Below are positions 1 through 7,792 of a stretch of DNA of 64,000 nucleotides, one piece after another. Both the position numbers and the translations under genes were made by a program. Numbering within the stretch: the first letter of the stretch is position 1; each line of letters opens with the position of its first letter. The stretch covers positions 620,001 through 684,000 of the forward strand of contig NZ_JAKWBE010000001.1 of the NCBI RefSeq assembly GCF_022513565.1. Direction: 5' to 3'. The stretch is from Streptomyces gilvus (GTDB taxonomy: Bacteria > Actinomycetota > Actinomycetes > Streptomycetales > Streptomycetaceae). Under the pieces are notes generated by a model. It was given only the letters and a program-made list of their open reading frames with translations, made no database searches and was not told the origin of the DNA.

Positions 1-1
1 C

Positions 2-1123
2 AGCGACATGCGCTCCCTGGACGTACGCGAGCTGATCGGCCGCGCCGAGATCCACGTGGTCGGCCCCGAGACACGTTCGGTGATCGCCGGGCAGCGGGTT
101 CTCGTGACGGGCGCGGGAGGCTCGATCGGCAGCGAACTGTGCCACCAGGTGCGCGCGTTCGGCCCGAGCCGGCTGTTCCTGCTCGACCACGACGAGTCGA
201 ACCTCCACCGGCTGCAGCTCGAGCTCTACGGCGATGCCCTGCGGGCCGACGACGTGGTCGTCTCGGACATCCGGGACCGCGCACGCATCGACCAGGTCTT
301 CCGCGAGCTGCGCCCCGACGTGGTCTTCCACGCGGCCGCCCACAAGCACCTCCCGCTGCTCGAACTCCACCCGGGAGAAGGTGTGAAGACGAACGTCCGC
401 GGAACCGAGAACCTGGTGCGCGCCGCCGCGGCCGTCGGCACGGCGCGCTTCGTCCTGATCTCCGCCGACAAGGCCGCCGACCCGGTCTCGGTGCTCGGCG
501 CGACCAAACGGCTGGCCGAGCTCGTCGTGCAGAACGGCCAGCAGGACGCCCCGCCGGGAACCCTGTTCACCGCCGTCCGCTTCGGCAGCGTCCTGGGCAC
601 CCGCGGCTCGCTGCTGTCGTTCGTGGCCCAGCAGTTGGGCGCAGGCTGCCCGGTGACGGTCACCGACCCCGAGGCGACCCGGTTCTTCATGACCGTGGAG
701 GAGGCCGCCGGCCTGGTCCTGGAGGCGGCCCGTATGACACAGGGCGGCGAGGTGTTCGTCCTGGACATGAGCGGTCCGGTACGCGTCGTGGATCTGGTCC
801 GTATGTTCGCCCGTTCCCTGCACTTCCCCGACGTCGATTTCCGGTACACCGGACTGAGGCCCGGCGAGAAGCTCAGCGAGACGCTGTTCGCCGCTCACGA
901 ACGGCACACGGCCACCTCCCATCCGCGCATCCTCGCCGCGACCCCCACCACCCGGAGCACACCGCTGGCGCAATACCTTCCCGCCCTCTACACCGCGGCG
1001 GAGTGCAGTGACGACGAGGGTGTGCGCCGTGTGCTCGCCGCCATCCTCCCGCAGTTCCGCGCCGCCGGGCGGGCCCACCCCGCGCACGCCGCGCTGGCCG
1101 ATCCGTACCCGGACGACTTCTGA
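2..1123 (+). CDS. CapD/FlaA1-type nucleotide-sugar dehydratase/epimerase, 5'-truncated by window edge
   Basis: The reading frame is open to the left edge, so the N-terminus lies outside the window. The visible part aligns with the back three quarters of the full-length homologue at 16239-17687. It has the Rossmann motif TGAGGSIGSEL and the segment DKAADPVSVLGATKR, where family members carry the catalytic MxxxK or YxxxK (here LxxxK). By family it modifies a UDP- or other NDP-activated HexNAc used for surface polysaccharide. The missing part should hold a CoA-binding-like Rossmann domain or membrane segments. Its stop overlaps the start of the LCP gene by one base (TGATG), so the two are probably co-translated. 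Confidence 0.85.
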   Translation, partial: SDMRSLDVRELIGRAEIHVVGPETRSVIAGQRVLVTGAGGSIGSELCHQVRAFGPSRLFLLDHDESNLHRLQLELYGDALRADDVVVSDIRDRARIDQVFRELRPDVVFHAAAHKHLPLLELHPGEGVKTNVRGTENLVRAAAAVGTARFVLISADKAADPVSVLGATKRLAELVVQNGQQDAPPGTLFTAVRFGSVLGTRGSLLSFVAQQLGAGCPVTVTDPEATRFFMTVEEAAGLVLEAARMTQGGEVFVLDMSGPVRVVDLVRMFARSLHFPDVDFRYTGLRPGEKLSETLFAAHERHTATSHPRILAATPTTRSTPLAQYLPALYTAAECSDDEGVRRVLAAILPQFRAAGRAHPAHAALADPYPDDF

Positions 1124-2139
1124 TGTCCGCGCACCGCCGCTGGCCCGAATGGGCGCCGAGGCCGGTCACGAAGAGGCGCCGCCTCCTGCGCACGCTCCTG
1201 CTGCTCGGCCTCGCCGCCGTACTCGCGCTGGTCGGCCTGGGTGCCGGGACCGTCTGGTGGGGCACCAACCACTACGGCGACCAGGTCGCCCGTATCCCCC
1301 ACGCCTTCCCGACGGGGCCACGTCCCGGAAAGGTGGCCTCGCACAACGGCGGAACGACCTTCCTGCTCGCGGGGGTCGACAGCCGCTCCAGGCGGCCGAC
1401 CACCGGCAGCGACGCCACCACGCGGCTGTGGAGGTACGGCGCACAGCGGAGCGACACCATGATGCTGGTGCACCTGAGCGGCGACAAGCGCACTGTCCAC
1501 GTGATGTCCATTCCGCGGGACAGCTGGGTGCCGATTCCGGGCCATGGCTCGGCGAAGGTCAACGCCGCGTTCTCCTGGGGCGGTCCGCCTCTCATGATCC
1601 AGACGGTGGAACGGCTGACCAGGACTCGCGTCGACCACTTCGGTGTCATCGACTGGCACGGCTTCAAAGCCCTCACGGACGCTGTCGGCGGCGTGCGCAT
1701 CACCGTGCCGGCGGACTCCTACGACCCTGTGCTGCAACGGCACTTCGCCGCCGGTACCCACGTCATGCACGGCGACGAGGCGCTGGCGTACGTCCGGCAA
1801 CGTCACGGTGTGCCCGGCGGCGAACTGGACCGGATCAAGCACCAGCAGCAGTTCCTGCGCAGCCTGGTCGGCGAGATGCGCGGAAAGGTCAGCCTCACCG
1901 ACCCCTTCGGCACCGCCCGGATGCTCGACGCGGTCACACGCACGGTCAGCGTGGACGACCGGATGTCCAACGGTGATCTGCGCGACCTGGTGATCGGCCT
2001 GCGCCACCTGAACGAGTCCGACGCCCGGTTCACCACCGCGCCCATCGTCCATTCGGAGATGATCCGCGGGCAGTACGCCCTGATCCTCGACCGGGCAAAG
2101 CTGCGGGCCCGTTGGCAGGCGGTCGAGAAGGGTTCCTGA
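1123..2139 (+). CDS. LytR-CpsA-Psr (LCP) family glycopolymer transferase
   Basis: The protein has 338 residues: a short basic cytoplasmic tail, one membrane segment at about residues 24-46, and an extracytoplasmic LCP domain. Family motifs are visible: RSDT (109-112), SIPRDS (129-134), KVNAAF (145-150) and an arginine-rich YVRQRH...RIKHQQ block. LCP enzymes move undecaprenyl-linked polymers from the lipid carrier to peptidoglycan at the outer membrane face. Coupling to the CapD-like gene and the neighbouring Wzx/Wzy operon suggest that it attaches this locus's polysaccharide to the wall. It was recognised from motifs only, so the exact polymer is inferred. Confidence 0.88.
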   Translation: MSAHRRWPEWAPRPVTKRRRLLRTLLLLGLAAVLALVGLGAGTVWWGTNHYGDQVARIPHAFPTGPRPGKVASHNGGTTFLLAGVDSRSRRPTTGSDATTRLWRYGAQRSDTMMLVHLSGDKRTVHVMSIPRDSWVPIPGHGSAKVNAAFSWGGPPLMIQTVERLTRTRVDHFGVIDWHGFKALTDAVGGVRITVPADSYDPVLQRHFAAGTHVMHGDEALAYVRQRHGVPGGELDRIKHQQQFLRSLVGEMRGKVSLTDPFGTARMLDAVTRTVSVDDRMSNGDLRDLVIGLRHLNESDARFTTAPIVHSEMIRGQYALILDRAKLRARWQAVEKGS

Positions 2140-2362
2140 TGACCCGTCGGCCGTCGCCCCGGTCGTCGGCGCGTTCCCGGTCCGGGACATGAAGACCGCG
2201 AGGCCGCGCCGAGTGAATTCCACCCGTTCGCCATGAACCGCTCTGCCGTGTTCACCCGCCGGACGCAACATCGTTGGCCGCTTCGAGCCGCTCACACCAG
2301 GCTGGGCCGGGACCGATACGCGCTGTATGCGCCTCCCCGCCCGAAGGACGTGAGAAGCAACC

Positions 2363-4033
2363 GTGCGAAGACGCCGACGACTGCGGTTTTCCTTTTTCCG
2401 ATCCGTTCTCCGGTGTGCCGTCACCGCAACCCTCGCATTGGCCGGGCTCATCGCGCTCCCGGCCACGGCTCAGGCGGCAACGCCTGCCTTCGTCCAAGGC
2501 AAGGCGTTCTCCACCTCCAGCCGGGTCCCCTCCCTGTCGGTCGTGCTGCCTGGGCAGGTGGGGTCCGGGGACCTGCTCGTCGGCTGGTTCGCCGAGTACA
2601 ACGCCCAGGGAACGGTGCATGTCTCGGACAACGTCAACGGCGCCTGGACCCGGGCGCCGGCATCGACCGCCTTCCAGAACGACACCGGCGACATCGCCCT
2701 CTACTACGTCCAGAACACCAAGCCGGCAGCGGGCGGGCTGACCGTCAGCGTGTCCGCAAGCGCCAACGCCTATTTCCAGGGTTCGCTCGCCGAGTACTCG
2801 GGCGTCGCGATCGCCGGACCACTGGACCAGATCGTGTCGAACCGAGGTGTGGGTACGGCTGTGGACACCGGGCCGACCGCCGCCGTACCCGCCGGGGAGC
2901 TGGTCTTCTCGGCACTCGTGACCGGCAACAGCCCGGGCAACGTCACTCCCGGGGCGAGCCAGGGCGTCAACTACACGCCGCGGGCACGCACGACCTCGGG
3001 ATCGGCCTTCGAGCAGGACATCGCCTCGGCCGTAGCAGGACCGCAGAAGGGCACAGCCATCCTCGCCAACACGGCTGACTGGTATGCCGTGGTCGCGACC
3101 TTCCGCCCGGCTTCGTCGGAAACGCAGGCCCCCACCGTCCCCCAGGACCTGCATGCCACCAGCGTCGCCGCGACGAGTGTCAGCCTCACCTGGTCCCCGT
3201 CGACGGACGACGTGGCCGTGACCGGCTACACGGTGTACCGCAACGGCACTCCGATCGCGACTCCGGGGCCCAACACGACCTCGTACACCGACACGACCGT
3301 CGTGGGCGGGGCGACGTACAGCTACACGGTCGACGCCTTCGACGGCGCGGGGAACCACTCGGCCCAGTCCCCACCGGTCCAGGTGACGACCCCCGCCTCC
3401 GCGCCCGCGTTCGTCCAGGGAGCCGCCGACTCACCGGGGACGAGGACGACTTCGACGACACTCACGCTCCCCTCTCCGGTGGCGGCGGGCCATCTCCTCG
3501 TCGGGTGGTTCGCCCAGTACGACGCACCCGGGCAGGTTCAGGTGTCGGACAACGTCAACGGCGCCTGGACCCGGGCGCCCGCGTCCGAGCACTTCAACAA
3601 CGGGGGCGGGGACCTCGCGCTGTACTACGTGCAGAACACGCGGGCGGCGGCTTCACTGACCGTCACCATGAGCGCCTCCGGCCCGACCTACCTGCCGAGC
3701 GTGGTCGCCGAGTACTCGGGCGTGGCCACCTCGAACGCTCTCGACCAGACGGCGGTCGGCCGGGGGAACGGCACCGCCGCGGACTCCGGTCCGACCGCCT
3801 CGGTCCCCGGCGGCGAGCTGGTCGTCGGCGCGATGATCACCGGTGGTCAACCGCTCACCGTCACCCCGGGCAGCAGTCAGGGGGTTCCCTTCACCCTGCA
3901 GGTGTACAACGGCAGCAGGTCGTGCACCATCGAGGGCATTCTCTCCGGTGCGCCCGGCCCGCAGAACGCACGCTTCGGCCTGGCCACCTCGACGGACTGG
4001 TACGCGGCCGCCGCGACCTTCCGGGCCGCCTGA
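2363..4033 (+). CDS. Secreted surface protein with two copies of an unknown module around a fibronectin type III domain
   Basis: A GTG start (2363), with GAGAAG five bases upstream, gives 556 residues. The arginine-rich start and hydrophobic core end in an AxA-type signal cleavage site (PATAQA, about residue 35). Two homologous modules of about 200 residues (about 38-250 and 350-556) each contain LLVGWFA, VSDNVNGAWTRAP, ALYYVQNT and a DWYA..ATFR ending. Between them is a fibronectin type III domain (APTVPQDL...GYTVYRNG). The modules look all-beta and may be carbohydrate-binding or adhesive; I do not recognise the family. The gene stands alone, 224 bp after the LCP gene, and ends in a strong hairpin. 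Confidence 0.75.
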   Translation: MRRRRRLRFSFFRSVLRCAVTATLALAGLIALPATAQAATPAFVQGKAFSTSSRVPSLSVVLPGQVGSGDLLVGWFAEYNAQGTVHVSDNVNGAWTRAPASTAFQNDTGDIALYYVQNTKPAAGGLTVSVSASANAYFQGSLAEYSGVAIAGPLDQIVSNRGVGTAVDTGPTAAVPAGELVFSALVTGNSPGNVTPGASQGVNYTPRARTTSGSAFEQDIASAVAGPQKGTAILANTADWYAVVATFRPASSETQAPTVPQDLHATSVAATSVSLTWSPSTDDVAVTGYTVYRNGTPIATPGPNTTSYTDTTVVGGATYSYTVDAFDGAGNHSAQSPPVQVTTPASAPAFVQGAADSPGTRTTSTTLTLPSPVAAGHLLVGWFAQYDAPGQVQVSDNVNGAWTRAPASEHFNNGGGDLALYYVQNTRAAASLTVTMSASGPTYLPSVVAEYSGVATSNALDQTAVGRGNGTAADSGPTASVPGGELVVGAMITGGQPLTVTPGSSQGVPFTLQVYNGSRSCTIEGILSGAPGPQNARFGLATSTDWYAAAATFRAA

Positions 4034-4044
4034 CACAGCCGGCT

Positions 4045-4084
4045 CGGCTCTCCGGCCCGCGCCGACGCGCGGGCCGGAGAGCCG
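4045..4084. terminator. Bidirectional Rho-independent-type hairpin
   Basis: A perfect 17-bp inverted repeat (4045-4061 with 4068-4084) with a 6-nt loop lies between the stop of the secreted protein gene and the converging stop of the sugar-transferase gene, two bases before the latter. It should end transcription from both sides, including the long polysaccharide operon. Confidence 0.85.
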
Positions 4085-4085
4085 T

Positions 4086-4796
4086 TCAGACCCGCGACAC
4101 GCGCGAGACGCCGGCCTCGACGCGAGCTGAGCGACCGTCGGCGAAGCGAGGCAGGCCCACGCACAGCGCCCGCACCACCAGCCGCACGTCCGTCGCGAGC
4201 CGGCGATCGCGCAAGTAGGCAAGGTCCAGGGCGAGCTTGGTGTGCAACTGCCTCTCCACGTAGAGCTCCTCGGCATGGCCGGGAACGTCCAACTCGCCGC
4301 CGCGGTTGGCCACGTACAGCGCGCCCGGGCCGATGATGCCCGGCCGGTCGTCCAGCAGCCGCAGCTCGCCCCGGGTGTAGAACGGCAGGAAGCGCTCGAC
4401 CTCCGGTCGCGGACCGACCAGTGTCATGTCACCGCGCAACAGGTTGACCAGCTGCGGGAGTTCGTCGAGGCGGCTGCGGCGCAGCCACCCCCCGACCCGC
4501 GTCACCCGGGGGTCCGTGCTGCCGCTCACCGCGGGCCCCGCGCGGTCGGCGCCGACGGACATCGAGCGGAACTTCAGGATGACGAAGGGCCGCAGCCCCC
4601 GGCCCGCGCGCCACTGCCGGTACACGACAGGCCCTCGGCTGGTGCACCGCACCAGAACGGCGACCAGCGTCATCGGCACGAGCAGCACCACCAGCAGTAT
4701 CAGGGCCACAGAGATGTCCACCGCGCGACGCAGCCGGCTGTCCCCGCGTACCTGCGGCCCGGCCGGCTCCGGCCGGATCCACCCGGACACCATCAT
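4086..4796 (-). CDS. Undecaprenyl-phosphate sugar-1-phosphate transferase (initiating glycosyltransferase)
   Basis: The protein has 236 residues and is the last gene of the operon. One membrane helix (about residues 27-48) is followed by the bacterial sugar transferase domain, with KFRSM, RRSRLDELPQLVNLLRGDM, LVGPRPE and a RPGI..GALY block. This family loads the first sugar phosphate onto the lipid carrier at the inner face of the membrane. The start was chosen because the preceding stop overlaps it (TGATG at 4794-4798). The frame stays open further upstream, but that part is a shadow of the deacetylase gene. It is a short form without the multi-helix N-terminal half found in WcaJ-like proteins. 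Confidence 0.92.
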   Translation of the reverse strand: MMVSGWIRPEPAGPQVRGDSRLRRAVDISVALILLVVLLVPMTLVAVLVRCTSRGPVVYRQWRAGRGLRPFVILKFRSMSVGADRAGPAVSGSTDPRVTRVGGWLRRSRLDELPQLVNLLRGDMTLVGPRPEVERFLPFYTRGELRLLDDRPGIIGPGALYVANRGGELDVPGHAEELYVERQLHTKLALDLAYLRDRRLATDVRLVVRALCVGLPRFADGRSARVEAGVSRVSRV

Positions 4797-5458
4797 CACC
4801 ACATCTCCCGCAGTACCTGGAAGGGTTCGGCTGCCGGGCGCCCGACCCGGCTGCCCCAGTACGCCGCGCGCTCCTGCAGGGCGCGCAGCGACCGGGGGTG
4901 CGGATGATCCCGCAACTCGGTCTCGTAGCAGCTCATCGCCTCGAGCTTGACCTGGAGCGTGCGCGTGACGTCCACGTAGAGCGACGGCGTGAACGCGTCG
5001 TCGGTCGACCACGCCCACTCGGTGGACGACGGCGTCTCGAACACGGCGAACCTGCGCAGCCCGGGCAGCACATACGGGCGGCAGGCCGTCCACGCGGCGC
5101 GGGCCACCACCCCGTGGTCGGAGTTCACGTCGCCCGGGAAGTGCGTGTAGACCAGGTCCGGGCGCAGCGCGTCCACCGCCGTCTCCACCTGCTGGACCAC
5201 GTCGATCAGGGGCAGCGTGTCCAGCCGCTGGTCGGGCAGGGACCACAGGTCCAGCGAGGCCAGCCCCAGCACCTGCGCCGACCGCTGCGCCGACTTCGCG
5301 AGATCCTCGGCGAGCCCTTCGCGGTACCGGCTCGAGGCCCCCTCGGTGAGGACGATGCCGTGCACCGCGTCGCCGTCCCGGACGTGCCGGGCGAGAGTGC
5401 CGCCCGCCCCGAGGAGTTCGTCGTCGGGGTGTGCGGCCAGGACGAGTACGGTGCTCAT
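4796..5458 (-). CDS. PIG-L/LmbE family N-deacetylase
   Basis: The protein has 220 residues. The diagnostic AHPDDE zinc-binding motif is at residues 9-14, and the second metal-binding histidines lie in YTHFPGDVNSDH. The family removes acetyl groups from GlcNAc-containing substrates (PIG-L, MshB, LmbE). It overlaps the formyltransferase stop by four bases (ATGA) and the sugar transferase start by one. The pairing suggests de-N-acetylation of an amino sugar followed by N-formylation. That coupling is inference; the deacetylase fold and metal motif are clear. Confidence 0.88.
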   Translation of the reverse strand: MSTVLVLAAHPDDELLGAGGTLARHVRDGDAVHGIVLTEGASSRYREGLAEDLAKSAQRSAQVLGLASLDLWSLPDQRLDTLPLIDVVQQVETAVDALRPDLVYTHFPGDVNSDHGVVARAAWTACRPYVLPGLRRFAVFETPSSTEWAWSTDDAFTPSLYVDVTRTLQVKLEAMSCYETELRDHPHPRSLRALQERAAYWGSRVGRPAAEPFQVLREMW

Positions 5459-6498
5459 CGCGCCACCCCCTCGGGCCGCGGACCCTCGCCGAGCACCCAG
5501 CGGGCCACTCCCTCGGGCACCGCCTCGAACCGGTCGCCGGGCCTCACACCGGTCCGCAGGGACCAGGGCGCCGCGGGGTGGGGCGGCTCCGAGGGGCCGC
5601 TCATCCTGGTGACCAGCACCCCGCCGGTGCGGGTGGCCACAAGAACACCGCGGCCCGGTTCCACGGCGAGCACCGAGCCCGGCGGCCCGCCGGGCTCGGC
5701 ACCGCTGGGCGGGCGGGTACGCCAGATCATCACCCGCTCACCGTCCAGTACGCCGAACGCCCCTGGGTACGGCGTGGTCAGGGCCCGCACCCAGTCGTGC
5801 ACCGCGGACGCCGGGCGGTTCCAGTCGATGATCCCCATGGCGGGAGTGCGGCGGGGCAGCACGTCTCCCTCGGCGGGATCCTGCGGGCGGCGCGGCGCGG
5901 TGCCGGTGAGCAGCGCCGGAAGATGCGCGAGCAGCATGTCGGCACCGGCCTGCGCGACCCGGTCGTACACCGTGCCGCAGGTGTCCTGCGGCCCGATGGC
6001 CACGGCGCGCTGGTCGACGATGTCGCCGGTGTCCACGCCGGGGTCGAGCATCATCATCGTGTTGCCGGTGACCTGCTCGCCGCGCAGGATCGCCCAGTTC
6101 ACCGGGGCGCGACCGCGGTGGCGCGGCAGCAGGGAGGCGTGGAAGCCGACGCAGCCGTATCGCGGGACGGAGAGCAACTCGGGCCCGAGCAGCCGGGTCC
6201 AGCCGACGACGACCATCAGGTCCGGGTCCAGCGCCTGGATCCTCGCCACCGTCTCCGGCGTGTTGAGGTCGCTCTCGCGCAGCAGTGGGACCCCGGCGGC
6301 CCGGGCGGCCCCGGGCAGATCGGCGGCGCCCGACAGCCGGTGCCGGTTCTCGTCAGGCGGCGTGATCACGGCCGTGACGCGGACCAGCGGCGACCGAAGC
6401 AGGGCCGTCAGCGCCGCCTGCGCCTCGTGCACGGCGCCGATGAAGACGACGCGGCCGGGTCGGTGTACGGCGGAGGACCGATAGGACGGGTTGCGCAT
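5455..6498 (-). CDS. Formyltransferase-fold enzyme, probable sugar N-formyltransferase
   Basis: The protein has 347 residues and resembles the methionyl-tRNA formyltransferase/ArnA N-terminal fold. A nucleotide-like start (VVFIGAVHEAQAAL) is followed by the catalytic block GFHASLLPRHRGRAPVNWAIL and LDPGVDTGDIV. Catalytic His (120) and Asp (156) are present, but the Asn two residues before the His in the usual NxH is Gly (118). A C-terminal OB-like region follows. Context points to formylation of an amino sugar from 10-formyl-tetrahydrofolate rather than Met-tRNA. The ATG at 6498 has AAGGAG six bases upstream. The coding region overlaps the flippase gene by 146 bp. Confidence 0.82.
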   Translation of the reverse strand: MRNPSYRSSAVHRPGRVVFIGAVHEAQAALTALLRSPLVRVTAVITPPDENRHRLSGAADLPGAARAAGVPLLRESDLNTPETVARIQALDPDLMVVVGWTRLLGPELLSVPRYGCVGFHASLLPRHRGRAPVNWAILRGEQVTGNTMMMLDPGVDTGDIVDQRAVAIGPQDTCGTVYDRVAQAGADMLLAHLPALLTGTAPRRPQDPAEGDVLPRRTPAMGIIDWNRPASAVHDWVRALTTPYPGAFGVLDGERVMIWRTRPPSGAEPGGPPGSVLAVEPGRGVLVATRTGGVLVTRMSGPSEPPHPAAPWSLRTGVRPGDRFEAVPEGVARWVLGEGPRPEGVAR

Positions 6499-7792
6499 AG
6501 CGGCTCCTTCGGGTTCGGGTGCGCGGCCGGGCCACGAAACGGGTGAGGGTCACGAGTACTGCGGTGGTGACCAAGTACGCGATGCTGGACGCCACGGCCG
6601 CACCGACAGCCCCGTACCGGGGGATGAGCAGCCAGTCCAGTACGACGGTGACGGCGACACCGGCCCCCATGCCCAAGGAGTTCATCCCGGGTCGGCCGAC
6701 GCCGAAGAGATAGGCCGTGGACACGGCTGCCGCGCCTTCGACGGCCAGTCCGGCCAGCAGGATGCAGGCAGGCACAACGGCGCTGTCGAACTTCTGCCCG
6801 TACAGCAGCGGCAGCGCGATCACCGCGGCTCCCACCATCAGCGGCACCAGCGCGGCGGTGAGCGCCGTGGCCCGCGGCAGGAGGCGGCGTACCTCGTCAC
6901 CCGCGCGCCGCGCACCGTCGCGGGAGAACCGCGGATAGAGCACGTAGTGCATGGCGAGGGCGGGCAGTCGCATCAGTTCGGCGAACTTGGAGGCGACGGC
7001 GTACACACCGAGCACGGCGGGGCCGGACAGCGCGTCCACGATGACGAAGTCCAGCCGGAGGTTGACCAGCAGCAGCACGTTGCCCAGCTGGCCGCGGGCA
7101 CCGTAGCGCAGAACCTCCCGGGCGAGCGGCCGCGACGGCCGGCCCCAGCGGTGTCCGAATCCGGTGCGCGCCAGCCTGCCCAGCGAGGTGACCGTGGCGG
7201 CCGTACCACCGACGAGGAGCCCGGCGACCACCGCGTCGGCGCCGCGCAGTCCGACCAGCAGGGCGGCGCCGTAGGCGGGCAGGAAGAGGAACTCCTCCGC
7301 CACGATGACCAGGTTGGCCCCCCGCATGTCGGCTCGTCCCTGACAGCAGGCCTTGCCCCACACGGTGAGCAGCTGGGTGACCACGGTGACTGCCAGCAGG
7401 GTGAGCTGCCACACCGGCACGGTGGGGAAGAGCGGGGCGAGCAGGGGCACCGCGGCCAGCCACAGCAGCGCACCGGCGGCCGACCCGGCCGCGGCGAGCA
7501 GTGCCAGCGTGGGCCGCAGACCTGGATCGTCGTGTCGCTCGCCCGCCAGGAAGTACGCACTCGCCAGCGGCAGTCCGCAGCTGACCACGACCCCGGTCAG
7601 CCAGGGCAGCACCCGCAGCAGGGCGTACTCGCCGAGCACCTCGGCCCCGGACAGCCGGGCGACCAGCAGGCTCGCGACGAAGACCACCGCCACGGCGCTC
7701 CCCTGGGCGACCAGGTTGCCGACCATGCTGCGGCGCCCCAGCGCCGCAGACCGCTGCGTGGTCTCGTGGTTCTGCCCGGCGGTCCCGGTCAT
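6353..7792 (-). CDS. Wzx-type polysaccharide flippase (MOP superfamily)
   Basis: The protein has 479 residues with repeated hydrophobic segments typical of 12-14 helix lipid-linked oligosaccharide flippases. It moves the undecaprenyl-linked repeat unit across the membrane. The start is the ATG at 7792, overlapping the preceding stop by four bases. The C-terminal ~60 residues are arginine/proline rich and run 146 bp into the formyltransferase gene in another frame, so the last helix probably ends near residue 425 and the tail may be unstructured. Neighbours supply polymerase, co-polymerase and initiating transferase, a complete Wzx/Wzy set. Confidence 0.85.
   Translation of the reverse strand: MTGTAGQNHETTQRSAALGRRSMVGNLVAQGSAVAVVFVASLLVARLSGAEVLGEYALLRVLPWLTGVVVSCGLPLASAYFLAGERHDDPGLRPTLALLAAAGSAAGALLWLAAVPLLAPLFPTVPVWQLTLLAVTVVTQLLTVWGKACCQGRADMRGANLVIVAEEFLFLPAYGAALLVGLRGADAVVAGLLVGGTAATVTSLGRLARTGFGHRWGRPSRPLAREVLRYGARGQLGNVLLLVNLRLDFVIVDALSGPAVLGVYAVASKFAELMRLPALAMHYVLYPRFSRDGARRAGDEVRRLLPRATALTAALVPLMVGAAVIALPLLYGQKFDSAVVPACILLAGLAVEGAAAVSTAYLFGVGRPGMNSLGMGAGVAVTVVLDWLLIPRYGAVGAAVASSIAYLVTTAVLVTLTRFVARPRTRTRRSRYAQPVLSVLRRTPTRPRRLHRRRARGAGGADGPASVAAGPRHGRDHAA

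Noticed and set aside
988..2466. 492-codon minus-strand frame opposite the LCP gene
   Set aside because: The LCP motifs on the plus strand are unambiguous; the antisense frame shows no family pattern.
4797..5246. Upstream extension of the sugar transferase frame
   Set aside because: It overlaps the PIG-L gene with its AHPDDE motif and has shadow-like composition; the start at 4796 overlaps the preceding stop.
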